This document shows, piece after piece, positions 44,701 to 54,238 of a DNA stretch of 64,000 bases. The notes beneath the pieces are model-generated. The model was not told the origin of the DNA and did not search any database. It worked only from the letters and a program-made list of their open reading frames with translations. Positions within the stretch are counted from its first letter, which is position 1. Each line of letters begins with the position of its first letter. A program made the translations under genes and the position numbers. Origin of the DNA: Selaginella moellendorffii (Eukaryota > Streptophyta > Lycopodiopsida > Selaginellales > Selaginellaceae); the NCBI RefSeq assembly GCF_000143415.4, contig NW_003314264.1, positions 941,618 through 1,005,617 on the forward strand, read 5' to 3'.

Positions 44701-45456
44701 GCCAGCATTGTGCACCCAGTGAAGCCAGCATCCTGCAACAATTGGAAGCAGCGGTTGTAATGCCCAACTACAACCGCCTCATACCAAACGGCCGATCGTT
44801 TCTCAACATGTTTGATAATGGCTACTGTGCTGCCGCGGCTCAGCGACTTGCATGCTGGGTAAGGTTCCCAGCAATTCTTTTCGTTTGTGGCTGAGAGATC
44901 TCCTTTCCTTGTTCCTTTGGCTACACAGATATCAATCCAGAGATGCGATATGGATGGTGACAACAGACTTCGAGTCTGTCACTCGGCTTGCGAGTCATAC
45001 AACAGCGCCTGTGGAGCCCGACTTGACTGCTCGGACCGAACGCTGTTCAGCGGCGAAGGCGACGGGGAGGGCATGTGTACAGGCGACGGAGCAGTCCGTC
45101 CATGGTGGGAACTTCACTTTCGGACGCTACTGCTCGCTGGCCTCCTCGTCACCACAACCTGCTTCTTCTTCGGGGCAATTCGACACCTTTGCAAGGGCTG
45201 CCACTCGTGGAGGGCCGGATTGGACGACAACACCGGTGGTGCCAGCGGCTTCTACACCATCCTGGAAGACGACGTTTACAACTCCAGCAACAGGTTTACA
45301 AGCAAGACAACAGGTGCTATACTCTCAGCCGTGAGCAACCAATTCATTTGCCGGAGCTTTTGGACTTACCTCTCTCCATCGCAGCCGCCGCGATTTGGCA
45401 CAGCAACAACAGCAAGCAACAGATCATTGGCACCAAGTGTTTGGGAGAATAGTTAG
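41744..45456 (+). CDS. Leishmanolysin-like (M8) zinc metallopeptidase, membrane-anchored
   Basis: Seventeen exons: 41744-41809, 41886-42212, 42267-42407, 42457-42589, 42646-42759, 42814-42887, 42941-43015, 43065-43157, 43207-43267, 43324-43656, 43717-43843, 43897-43996, 44050-44119, 44175-44324, 44382-44477, 44542-44858 and 44929-45456. They give 934 residues. An N-terminal hydrophobic signal (LLLIEAFFLLGWISA) precedes the pro-region (IRIFLNYDAVGHSPDRDC). The zinc site HEVMHVLGF (His284, Glu285, His288) spans the exon 6/7 junction; the third zinc His is probably in SHWEKRLLMNEIMTG downstream. Many Cys follow, then two EGF-like modules (CLNGCNLNGECIQGKC; CPDGCSSHGTCSSSGVC). A transmembrane segment comes near residue 820-840 (LLLAGLLVTTTCFFFGAI) before a short cytoplasmic tail. 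It should cleave proteins at the cell surface or in the secretory route. Introns 10 and 11 need GC donors. The last 60 residues are uncertain, since a further intron after 45292 is possible. Confidence 0.88.
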
Positions 45457-46083
45457 CTCTCACAGCTCCAGCTTGTCATTAAGCTGTTTTTCCAGAAGCA
45501 AATGTACGAAGCTGGGCTTCCTATTTTCATCCGGTCTCTTATCTCCTAGAGGTAGCCTCGCCCTCTTGCTTATTTTCGCTCGTTCTTACAGTTATCTCTC
45601 TCATACTTAGGAACGCTGGCATGCAAACAGGGTCTTTGGCCAGAGAAGAAAAAAAATGAGAAGATGAATCACTAGTGGAAAAGTCGCGCGTAGGCTGAGC
45701 TCAAACTTTGCATGAGCGCCAAGATTTGCGTTTTCGCATTATCTTATGGACTACTTTAACTTAATCTCCGGTATCGGTGGAGATCGCAGCAGGACGGACC
45801 GCACCGCACTGCAGGAAAGCTTTATTCTTTTTTCAATTGCTTTTCTCACCCTGTGTTCTTCAGGGTCACCCGCATCTGAGGAAGGGAGTTTTTCGAAAGT
45901 CGTCCAGAGTTTTCTTCTCCTTTTCCTTAGTTCTTTCGACAGCATGACTCAAGGCTGACGAGGTACTTGCAAGTGATTTCGTTTTCGGAGGACAAAAAGC
46001 GAGAGAGAGCTCGTCTTTAGCTAATCCTATCTTCCATTCCCTTTTCTGTTGACAATATTTTTGCTCCTACTTAGATATTGGCT
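45457..46083. other. Intergenic region upstream of the sugar transporter
   Basis: About 630 bp without a supported gene. The left part is the probable 3' UTR of the metallopeptidase, and the right part the promoter and leader of the transporter. Short ORFs at 45395-45610 and 45746-45958 have no recognised domain. Confidence 0.4.
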
Positions 46084-47874
46084 ATGGCTGGAGCTGCTTT
46101 CATAGGCGCTGATGAGCGAGCTAGCAATTACGAGGCCAGGATTACCATCTATGTTGTCCTTGCCTGTATCGTCGCTGCCAGTGGGGGGCTTCTCTTCGGC
46201 TATGATATTGGGATTTCGGGTAAGGGTCATTTTCTGTTTCCCCCTTTTCTCATATATACAGTCTCTGGACAAAAAACGTTTTTTGTTAGATGGTACTTTG
46301 ACGAAAATGGGATTTTTATCTTGCAGGAGGTGTGACCTCCATGGATCCATTCCTCAAGGAGTTCTTCCCAGTTGTCTACCGGAGAAAACACAGCCCGACC
46401 GCTTCCACCGACGACCACTACTGCAAGTATGACAATCAGGGCCTCGCAGCTTTCACGTCCTCGCTCTACATCGCCGGCTTGATTGCCACTTTCGGAGCTT
46501 CCTACACGACCAGAGTTTTTGGAAGGAAGCCGACAATTCTAATCGGGGGCTGCTCGTTTCTCATCGGTGCTGGCTTAAACGCTGGAGCGGTCAACTTGGC
46601 AATGCTAATCATCGGGAGAATCATGCTGGGAGTGGGGGTTGGCTTTGGAAACCAGGTATGTTACTCACGTAAAACAAACATTTCTTTCTCTTTCCGTGCG
46701 AAAGTAGAACTAAAGCTGGCTGTCGATTCTTTCACGCAGGCAGTGCCGGTTTACCTCTCGGAAATGGCTCCTCCGAAATTCCGGGGAGGCTTAAACATGC
46801 TCTTCCAGCTCGCCACGACTCTAGGAATCCTGATTGCCAACTGCGTCAACTATGGAACGCAAAACATAAAGCCGTGGGGGTGGAGGCTTTCGCTAGGATT
46901 GGCAGCAGTTCCAGCATCTCTGATGACTTTCGGGGGCCTGTTCTTGCCGGAGACACCAAACAGCCTCGTCCAGCGAGGCCATCTTAAGGAAGGCAAGGCC
47001 ATTCTGGAAAAGATCCGTGGAACCACCGGCGTGGAAGCTGAGTACCAGGACCTGTTGGAGGCCAGCGACGTTGCAAAGACGGTGAAGCACCCGTTTAGAA
47101 ACATCTTCAAGCCCACGAGCCGGCCTCAGCTGGTGATGGCCTTCTTCCTCCCTGCGTTTCAGCTTCTCACAGGCATCAACTCCATCCTCTTCTACGCGCC
47201 GGTGCTGTTCCAGAGCCTCGGTTTTGGAGGAAGCGCCTCGCTCTACTCGTCGGTTCTCACGGGTGCCGTGATTGTCTTCGCTTCGCTGCTCACCATCGCC
47301 ACTGTGGATAGATGGGGACGTCGGAAGCTCTTCATGCTGGGAGGAGTTCTCATGGTCGTCTGCCAGGTAAAACTAGTTCTTGGTTTTTCTAGTTTTTCAC
47401 GGATTGATCTTCGCTCTTGCCTTCCAGGTTGCCATTGCGATCATCTTGGCAGTCAAGTACCAAGGCCAGGAGTCCCTCTCCAAGCAAAACTCAGCGCTCG
47501 TCGTCGTCCTCGTCTGCTTCTTCGTTCTCGGATTCGGCTGGTCGTGGGGGGGCCTCGGCTGGCTCGTCCCCAGCGAGATCTTCCCGCTCGAGACTCGCTC
47601 CGCCGGACAGAGCATCACCGTCGCAGTGAACCTCCTCTTCACCTTCGCCATCGCCCAGTCCTTCCTGGCCATGCTCTGCGCCTTCAAGTTTGGGATCTTC
47701 CTCTTCTTCGCGGCGTGGGAGGCGATCATGACGCTCTACGTCTTCTTCCTGCTGCCCGAGACCATGAACGTTCCCATCGAGGAGATGATCAACGTGTGGC
47801 GGAAGCACTGGTTCTGGAAGAACGTCGTGCCGCCGGCGTCAGTGGATAGAGAGCAGCAGCTCGCGGTCAAGTAA
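46084..47874 (+). CDS. Monosaccharide/H+ symporter, STP family
   Basis: Four exons (46084-46219, 46327-46655, 46740-47366, 47428-47874) give 512 residues, the usual STP length. It is a 12-helix major-facilitator sugar porter of the plasma membrane that imports hexoses with protons. Signatures are all present: [19 protein letters not shown] in the first helix region, [26 protein letters not shown] after helix 2, [17 protein letters not shown] after helix 4, [11 protein letters not shown] before the central loop, the helix 7 motif [24 protein letters not shown], and [19 protein letters not shown] in helix 10, then [12 protein letters not shown] at the end. Exon junctions keep these motifs whole. 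No residue essential to the family appears to be missing. The exact sugar specificity cannot be read from sequence. Confidence 0.95.
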
Positions 47875-48045
47875 GAATTCTTCTATACAACAGTAAAAGT
47901 ACTGTCTTCGTCGGCGAATTAAAATGACTGGAGAGGACAATTCCTTTAATATACTGAACAATATATCAAATTAAAGGAGATGTTTAGTTAAAACTTTGGG
48001 CAGATAATATTATTTCAAAACAACTATGTTGTATATAAAACTAAC

Positions 48046-48110
48046 GGAGAAGTAGCGGTTAGAACAAGCGCCAAAGCTCTATTTGTCCGGGTTCGACTCT
48101 CGGCATCTCC
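48046..48110 (+). repeat. tRNA-like sequence, copy 1 (tRNA pseudogene or SINE head)
   Basis: A 65-base unit with a near-complementary acceptor stem (GGAGAAG with CATCTCC, one mismatch), a D-arm-like TAGCGGTTAGAA and a T-arm (CCGGG-TTCGACT-CTCGG). The anticodon arm is only a weak CAAA/TTTG-type stem with a short loop, so a working tRNA is unlikely. It is followed by an AT-rich tail with GGGCAGA, and the whole unit of about 143 bp is repeated next door. Confidence 0.7.
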
Positions 48111-48188
48111 ATAATTCTTTGTTAGAAATTAGGGCAGATATTATAATAAAAAAGAACTAAGATAAAACATGATAAGTAGAAAAGTAAC

Positions 48189-48253
48189 GGAGATGTAGCG
48201 GTTAGAACAAGCGCCAAAGCTCTGTTTGCCCGGGTTCGACTCCTGGCATCTCC
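48189..48253 (+). repeat. tRNA-like sequence, copy 2
   Basis: Best preserved of the three copies: a perfect seven-base acceptor stem GGAGATG/CATCTCC, D-arm-like TAGCGGTTAGAA, and T-arm CCGGG-TTCGACT-CCTGG. The A-box and B-box promoter regions of RNA polymerase III are recognisable (GGTTCGACTCC as B box). A T8 run starts at about 48260, a possible Pol III terminator. The anticodon region is again too short for a normal seven-base loop. Confidence 0.7.
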
Positions 48254-48338
48254 ATAACTTTTTTTTGGGCAGAAAATTCATGGATAAATTCTTTACTAAC
48301 CAGATGCTGTGGATAAATTCTTTTAAATGCGGACTAAA

Positions 48339-49761
48339 TTACAGAGCAGCCTCAACAAGTGGCCAGTCAGTGTATCCTTTGGGATCATCCATGGGATCTT
48401 TACTGTACCATACAGAAGTTGTCCAGCCGCCCATGTTGAGCTCTTGGCCCGCCGCCAGGAGCTGTGGGAGGTTGGCATTTGCAATGAAAAGAACTGCAAA
48501 GCAGACGAGGTCGCAAGTCCCCTCTTCCACATACTCTTCTGCCTGTATCAACGTCATCGTTAACATTCTCAACTTTGAGTTTCACTGCGGCTCACCTTCT
48601 GTGGCTGGATTCCCCCGTTGATCATGAGCGTTCCCTTGAAGTGCTTCCGGAAGAACTGAAACACGTCCGTCTCAAAGTTTGGCTTGTCCAGGCCCAGGAA
48701 CTTGTAGTATGGATCGTAGTTGAGGCTGGACATGCAAACGTAGGCGAGATCTCGCCTCTCCAGCTCCGGACCCAGGTACGCAAGCTGATCTAGAGAGTCA
48801 TCCTCTGGCTCGACCAATCCACTGAATGTCACACCTAGTTCCACAAGGATCATTGAATCAAAATCGACAAAGTAAAACTCTTCTCCAACCTTGCTGGAGC
48901 TTGATCCCAACCCTGTGCGATCCAATCGCCTTTACACACGCATCCACAACCTGGTGAACAAATGCCCAGCACCGAGTCAACCATAGTCAGCTCCCAGTCA
49001 ACGAAAGTCACCTCGAGGACAAAGCGTGCCCTGTTTTCGACGCTCCCTCCATACTCGTCCGTCCGGAGATTCGTTTCCTTGGCCAGGAACTGCTGCATCA
49101 AGTACCCATTCCCACTGTGCAGCTCGATGCCGTCGAATCCGGCCTCGATCGCACGGGTGGCAGACGCCGCGACCTTGTCCACCTCCGCGGGGATCTCCTC
49201 GAGCTCCAAAGCTCTTGGAACTTCATATGGGACCTGGACAGCGATTCTCACTTTCACCACATCCAGTACGAGCGTGGGTATTTTACCTTCCCTTCCTTGA
49301 CGTGGACCAATCCGCTGGGTTTTACCGCGGATGGCGCCACAGGGAGCATCCCATCTGGGAGGAGCGAGGAGTGGGAAATTCGACCAGCGGGCATCAACTG
49401 GCAGAAGATCACCCCGCCCTTGGCATGAACAGCATCGGTGACTCGCTTCCAGGCCTTGATTTGCTCGGGGCTCCAGATTCCGGGCATTCGTATGTAGCCT
49501 CGAGAGTCCGGGGTGGGATATGTCCCTGAAAGAGAGATCGACCTCACATCGATCGAACGATCTAGGCTCTAGCATACCTTCGCTGATGATGAGGCCTCCA
49601 TTGGACGATCTCTGCGAGTAGTAGAGCACATTGAGATCTCCCGGAGCCTCCAGATCCGGGTGGTTCCTCAGGCGCGTCATAGGAGACATGGCGACGCGGT
49701 GCTGGAGCTGCGAATCGCCCACCAGGACTGGCTCGAGCAATCTCTTGTATGGAGGAGCCAT
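48339..49761 (-). CDS. Old-yellow-enzyme/12-oxophytodienoate-reductase-like flavoenzyme
   Basis: Six exons (49761-49578, 49525-49287, 49233-49012, 48950-48890, 48834-48596, 48542-48339) give 382 residues, the length of OPR proteins. It is an FMN-dependent TIM barrel that reduces activated C=C bonds using NADPH. Visible motifs: RVAMSPMTRLRNHPDLEAP at the FMN-binding start, MPGIWSPEQIKAWKRVTDAV, FCQLMPAGRISH, and the active-site strand FDGIELHSGNGYLMQQFL. Here His180 and Asn183 bind the substrate oxygen and Tyr185 donates the proton; NLRTDEYGGSVENRARF follows. Classic OPRs have H-x-x-H at this place, so the H-x-x-N form is nearer to bacterial and yeast old yellow enzymes. No C-terminal peroxisome signal of the SRL type is seen (ends VEAAL), which argues against the OPR3 subgroup of jasmonate synthesis. 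Partial duplicate at 50695-51020. Confidence 0.9.
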
Positions 49762-50234
49762 TGACTAGAGAAACTGCGGTGGGCGATTCCGAGAGAAGCA
49801 AAGAAGAGATTGTGTGGATCTTGCAGAAGAACTCAACCTCATTTTATATTCAGCAGAGGATCACTTCGTGCTTTCCTTTGACTTCGTATAGCTTCCCCAT
49901 GTCATGGTGACGTGTAAATGACGTCACCTTCGTCCTCCATGGCTCGTGGGGAATTCGTCACTCTTGGTGCTCTCTAGCCTCTCAATGTTAACTCCAAGTT
50001 GGTAGATCAAGCCTTTATGTGGTAGCTCAATTCTCTCTTGATTCGTGATTCACATACCTGGAAAACGAAATAGAATTTTCTGCCCCAGCTATGGACTTCT
50101 TGGAGCGCTTCTTTGCTCACTGGAATCACAAAATACCAATCCAATTGCACGAATGACTCAAAAGCATTGCTTACCTGGGATCAGAGCGGCTCTGGAGGCA
50201 AGTGATTCTCAGTTTTTGCCGGGATTCTTCCATT
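49762..50234. other. Intergenic region upstream of the OYE/OPR gene
   Basis: About 470 bp holding the promoter of the minus-strand OYE/OPR gene and the 3' flank of the minus-strand small membrane protein gene. A plus ORF at 50045-50464 overlaps the latter in antisense and has no recognised domain. Confidence 0.4.
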
Positions 50235-50528
50235 CTAGAAGAGATTGGGCGGCAGCTGACAGCACTCGGGATTCTCCTCGTTCAAGAAGAAGAAGTACGC
50301 CGCAAATGCCAGGATCCCAATCAGGGCCAACAGCTCCAGCCGGATCCCCCACTCCTCAAACTCGTCCAGGATGGCGGAGCAATAGCGATCGATCCGCCGC
50401 ACCGCCCTCGACACCCATTTCAGCCCCAAGCGGGGATCGTCGGGCCTCTGGCGGCGATTCTTGAGCAAATAGAGTAGCGTGAGGCCGCCTGATACCGCCA
50501 TTCCAACGGGCAGCGATCTGGCCGCCAT
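50235..50528 (-). CDS. Small two-helix membrane protein, unidentified
   Basis: An intronless frame of 97 residues starting MAARSLPVGMAVSGGLTLLY. A first hydrophobic segment (residues 7-22) is followed by a basic stretch (KNRRQRPDDPRLGLKWVSRA), an amphipathic helix (VRRIDRYCSAILDEFEEWG), a second strong hydrophobic segment (LELLALIGILAFAAYFFFL) and a short tail ending PPNLF. The layout suggests an organelle or ER membrane protein of the small conserved plant type. I do not recognise the family. A much longer minus ORF extends upstream only because the 5' leader happens to be open. A splice within the last codons cannot be excluded. Confidence 0.6.
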   Translation of the reverse strand: MAARSLPVGMAVSGGLTLLYLLKNRRQRPDDPRLGLKWVSRAVRRIDRYCSAILDEFEEWGIRLELLALIGILAFAAYFFFLNEENPECCQLPPNLF

Positions 50529-50694
50529 AGAAGAAGAAATTAAAAGAGAGATGCGCGCGCAAACAGCCCTAAACGAAGGATGCCATTTGCCACGCTGGCA
50601 TGGCCTTGACGTCATCGGCACGTCACCATGACACCAAGTATAAAATGGGGCTGGACGATCCACACAATCTCTTCTCTTCTTTTCTTCTCTCGGT

Positions 50695-51020
50695 GTTATG
50701 TTCAATGGATCGAGCCAGAGGATGGCTCTCTAGATCAGCTTGCGTATGGAGAAGGAGATCTCACCTACGGTTGCATGTCCAGCCTCAACTACGATCCATA
50801 CTACAAGTACTACAAGCCAAACTTTGAGACGGACGCGTTTAAGTTCTTCCAGAAGAATGCTCATTATCAACGGAGGAATGGTGAGGCTCACCTCTTAGAT
50901 TTCTCCAAACAGTCAAACTCAAACTTAACGATGACTTTTATTAAGCAGGGAACAGGCAGAAGAGTATGTGGGGGAGGGACTTGCGACTTTGCAGTTCTTT
51001 TCATTGCAAATGCCAAACCT
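50695..51020 (+). pseudogene. Inverted duplicate fragment of the OYE/OPR gene 3' exons
   Basis: The plus strand repeats exons 5 and 6 of the neighbouring minus-strand reductase with deletions. EPEDGSLDQLAY and CMSSLNYDPYYKYYKPNFET match the parent's EPEDDSLDQLAY and CMSSLNYDPYYKF...KPNFET. The GGIQPQK end is replaced, the intron equivalent is enlarged (about 50890-50950), and the last exon is cut after CDFAVLFIANAK (about 51020). There is no catalytic part. The homology continues to the right into the flanking TGGAGAGGACAATTC block and the tRNA-like repeat, both also found beside the parent gene's 3' end (47.93-48.25 kb). Confidence 0.85.
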
Positions 51021-51089
51021 CTGATGTTTTAATGGAGAGGACAATTCGATTAATACATTGAGCATTCTGTTGGTGTATGGAAAATTAAG

Positions 51090-51148
51090 GGAGATGTAGT
51101 GGTTATATCAAGCGACAAAGCTCTGTTTGCCCGGGTCCAGGCATCTCC
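51090..51148 (+). repeat. tRNA-like sequence, copy 3
   Basis: A 59-base relative of the units at 48046 and 48189: acceptor stem GGAGATG/CATCTCC intact, D-arm GTAGTGGTTATATC, same AAAGCTCTGTTTGCCCGGGT core, but the T-arm has lost about six bases and cannot fold. It was carried along with the inverted duplication of the reductase 3' end. Confidence 0.7.
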
Positions 51149-51411
51149 ATAACTTTTTTATTAAAAAATTATAACAAATAATAATATTTATTCTCCATAA
51201 CCTCAAAATATATTCTTCTCATTTGCAGAATATGCCAGCAGTAGTAATAGCTTGTTGCATTTGATTATTTTTTACTATATGCCCACAAAATTGAAAAATT
51301 AAACCATTTACAAAAGCATGATATTATGCAAATCAGTTTTGCAAAATGCCCAACTATTGCATTTATTCTCTTGGCAAATTTAGCAAAAGGCTGCCAAGTT
51401 GAAGCATTTGA

Positions 51412-52240
51412 TCAGCACCAGCCCTGCACGGGCCATCTTTTCTCCGTATCCATGCGCCACCATTTCTTCCTCTTGCTGGGCGATTCCTCCGGGCTCACGC
51501 TGCTCAAATCTCCCGAGCTGGAGCTAAAACTCCCGCTGCCACTGCTGCTGCGACTACTGCTCCCTCTCGACTGGCAAAACTCAATCAGCCTCGCGAAAAA
51601 CCTCTGCCTCGTAAATCTCGACACCGGCGCCTCGATCGTGTCGGCCTCCCTCCACATCCTGCTCACTTGCGAGCTCGATAGATGCTCGTAGCTCGTCGCC
51701 ATGGATTCCATGGACAGCTCGCTCGCCAGCATTGGCGATGGCCCTCCCCATCGCCGGAACTGCGACTTCCTGCGCGGCGTTAGCAGCCAATCCATCCGCC
51801 TCATTAGCTTCCACCTCCACGAGCTTGACAACTTCCTGAGCTTGACCAAGCACCGCCGGATCACCTGGAAAGAATTATAGAAAACTTTACTCTCCTTCTT
51901 GACACGATCACCCAACTTCGATCCACTGAGAGGGATTAGGAACGATGGGGGCACGATCTCGAGGATCGGATTGGAACCCGCGAGACCCAATTGCGTGATC
52001 TTCCCGCCCAGGAGCCTCGCTTCTCACAGATTCAACCCAGGAAGAACTTTGGATGGTGGATCTATCTAGAAATTTTCACTCGAGGATCATATCCCGAAGT
52101 TTACCTGAGAAGGCGACGATGAGCTCCTGAGCTTGCCTCGTTTGCTGCTTCTCGTCGCTTGCGTCTGCAATGTGGAATCCGTCAGCCGGCCCGAGTCCAT
52201 TTGTCACACCTCCGGCATTTTCTACAGCCAAGCCTTTTAT
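51412..52240 (-). CDS. Hypothetical basic/Ser-rich protein, at least two exons
   Basis: A last exon (52022-51412) of 203 codons is joined through an 82-bp GT-AG intron to an upstream exon ending at 52105, whose frame reads ADGFHIADASDEKQQTRQAQ before ELIVAFSG. The second exon begins EARLLGGKITQLG and SNPILEIVPPSFLIPLSGSK. It continues with KVFYNSFQVIRRCLVKLRKL, a Trp/Arg-rich stretch, an Arg-rich helix (RQRFFARLIEFCQS) and a poly-Ser tail with SPEESPSKRKKWW. I do not recognise the family; basic and Ser-rich parts suggest a nuclear or cytoskeletal role but that is a guess. No in-frame ATG is present in the upstream exon before a stop at about 52240, so the first exon or the start is missing from my model. 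Confidence 0.45.
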
Positions 52241-52244
52241 TTAT

Positions 52245-52608
52245 TTTTGATAGATATGCGCCATAGCCACTGATCGCTCGAGCGCTTCTCCAATTTTACG
52301 AGCGAAATGTGCCACAAATTCAGAACGGTCAAGATTTGGATCTCTCGTCAAAAGTTGCGTGAAAAGAAAGTTTGACAAAGAAAAGGAGAAAGAACGACTT
52401 GTCCATCGGGTCAAGTTGACTTTCCACAAGTTTTCTTTTCTTCTATACAATGTAGAGGTTTATTTCTTAAGCAAGTTTTTTCATAAGAAATTTTCACTCC
52501 ACTAGAATGGCTGCTGCGATTTTCTGCTTTTCGTTTTTACTTTTTCTTTCCTCTTCCTCTTCAAGCTCGACCATCGTCGTGTTCCTTGCTTGCTTGCTCG
52601 AGCGATTT
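52245..52608. other. Short intergenic stretch
   Basis: Between the hypothetical gene and the RING gene's 3' end. Contains 5' sequence of the former and the likely 3' UTR of the latter (a Ser-coding TC-rich tract at 52540-52570). Nothing else recognised. Confidence 0.35.
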
Positions 52609-54238
52609 CTACTTCAAGTGAGCGTCGTAAGCAGCAAGGACGCTGTCGGAGACGAGCAGTGGGAGCTTATCAATGTACATGTAAAGTCGCTGGAGGTTGT
52701 CCCGGGTGAAAGTCACCATGTCCTGCAAATCGCTGTTGTCCGTGACGATCCACAAGTCCCTCGAGTTCACGCGTTTCAGGCTATCACGGCAGAAGGGACA
52801 CGACTTGGCCCTCAAGTTCCTGCAAATCCACAAAAGCAAACGATCAAAACCTTTCTGAGCAAAACACAAAGCAAGACTTCCAACCAAGTGAATCAAGACT
52901 TCGACTAGCTAGAGTCGTAAAGACACTGTACGAAAAAGAGACAAAACAACGAAAGCAAACAGATCTACAGCTTGGGATCAAACACCGACCAGAGCGAGTA
53001 ACAAGAATAAACAAAGGGAGACGTAACTTACCAGTCTCGAAAGCACTGAATGCACATTGAATGCCCGCACCCGGGGAGTACGATCTTCTCCGAAGTCTCC
53101 ATGCAAATATTGCACTCGTGTTCTCTCTCCAGGTCGATATCGGAGAGAGCCAGCCGCTCCTCCTCCTTCTTCTTGGACCGCTCTATACAGATTGATTTTT
53201 GTTTGGAATTCTCTGCTTCGCTCAGCACGGCCGGAAGCTGCTGCAGCGATGGATATATGTACGCTGCATCGAGAAAAAAAAAAAAACCAAGAAAAACAAG
53301 AGATGAGATGAGATCACAGATAAAAAGATGGATATATGTACGCTGCATCGTAAAGAATGGCAAGAAAAACAAGAGATGAGACCAGATCCCAGATAAAATA
53401 ATCCTGAAATCCTTTTTTTTTTTCCATCTTGGTAGACCGAGACTACTTGCAGACAATGACTACTGGCACTACTGGCACTAGAAGATACTTTCGAAAGACA
53501 CACACACACACAAGAGAGAGGAGAGAAAAGGGACAAAGCACCCACCGTAAAATTCTCTCAAGCTAGCTTTCCTCTCGTAAGTTGACATTGTCGTGGTTCC
53601 ATCACGCAGCACCTAATCAAACAGAGACGAGAGCGCGAAAGTCAGTCGGATTGATCCAAGCAAGAAGCACCGCTCGGAACAAAAGATCAAAGGAAACTCT
53701 CCAAACTTCTACCTTGTAGATGAGAATCCGGAGGAGGCCGAGAGCACCAGCGAGGCTACAGTCGGCCCACTGGAATAAAAATAGGAAGAAATGCGCGGCG
53801 GGGCTGTAAGATAGCCGCATTTGGAGGCAGACGCCATCGTACTCGCGAGGATAATCTAGAGCCCTGCAAGCAACCAAGAACACAAAGTGTATACAGCTTA
53901 GTTTCAATACAAAGCGAAGAAAAAGTATGCAGAGATTCGAAAAAAACTTGACACGACATCGAAAACGATTTGGGAGCTTTGCATGATCGTTACGGGACAA
54001 GGACGCAAGGTGACAAGAAAGCCAACTATCTGAGGAATTTTTAATTTTTTTATCTTCTTTGTTTTGGGTGTAAGATAGATAAGCTCGAGCTCGAGCGCGA
54101 GGAAGATAAAAGAGATGGATCAAAACCATGTTTTTAAGGCTCGAGAGAAACTTACAGTGTGTTGGCATGTTGGATGTCAGCTTCCAAAGCTTTGAGGGAT
54201 TCCTTGAAGGACTTGCCGTAGCCGAGAAGCAAGCACAT
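52609..54238 (-). CDS. RING-type E3 ubiquitin ligase, AIRP2-like
   Basis: Five exons (54238-54156, 53863-53713, 53612-53546, 53263-53032, 52819-52609) give 247 residues, close to Arabidopsis AIRP2 and its relatives. The N-terminal part follows that family: SFKESLKALEADIQHANTL, REYDGVCLQMRLSYSPAAHF, LLRILIYKVLRDGTTTMSTY, ERKASLREFY, then YIYPSLQQLPAVL. The RING (about residues 148-195) reads CNICMETSEKIVLPGCGHSM, CIQCFRDW and, after a splice, SCPFCRDSLKRV, with all eight zinc ligands in C3HC4 order. The C-terminal tail ends RLYMYIDKLPLLVSDSVLAA. Such proteins ubiquitinate targets in abscisic-acid and stress responses. The start at 54238 is the first Met of a plausible frame (MCLLLGYGKSFKESL) but the first residues are uncertain. 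The intron before exon 4 contains a tandem duplication that copies the splice acceptor. Confidence 0.9.
53250..53400. repeat. Tandem duplication of about 78 bp inside the RING gene intron
   Basis: The block GATGGATATATGTACGCTGC is present at about 53249 and again at about 53327, each followed by A-rich sequence and AAGAAAAACAAGAGATGAGA. The repeat includes the exon-4 acceptor and the first 16 exon bases, so the minus strand carries two GATGCAG|CGTACATATATCC acceptors 78 bp apart. The outer one would soon meet a stop codon. Confidence 0.85.

Noticed and set aside
44887..45456. A separate gene for the last metallopeptidase exon
   Set aside because: Frame and Cys pattern continue from the previous exon through a normal GT-AG intron.
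48046..48253. Two functional tRNA genes
   Set aside because: Acceptor and T arms are good, but the anticodon arm is too short and the unit is in tandem with a third defective copy.
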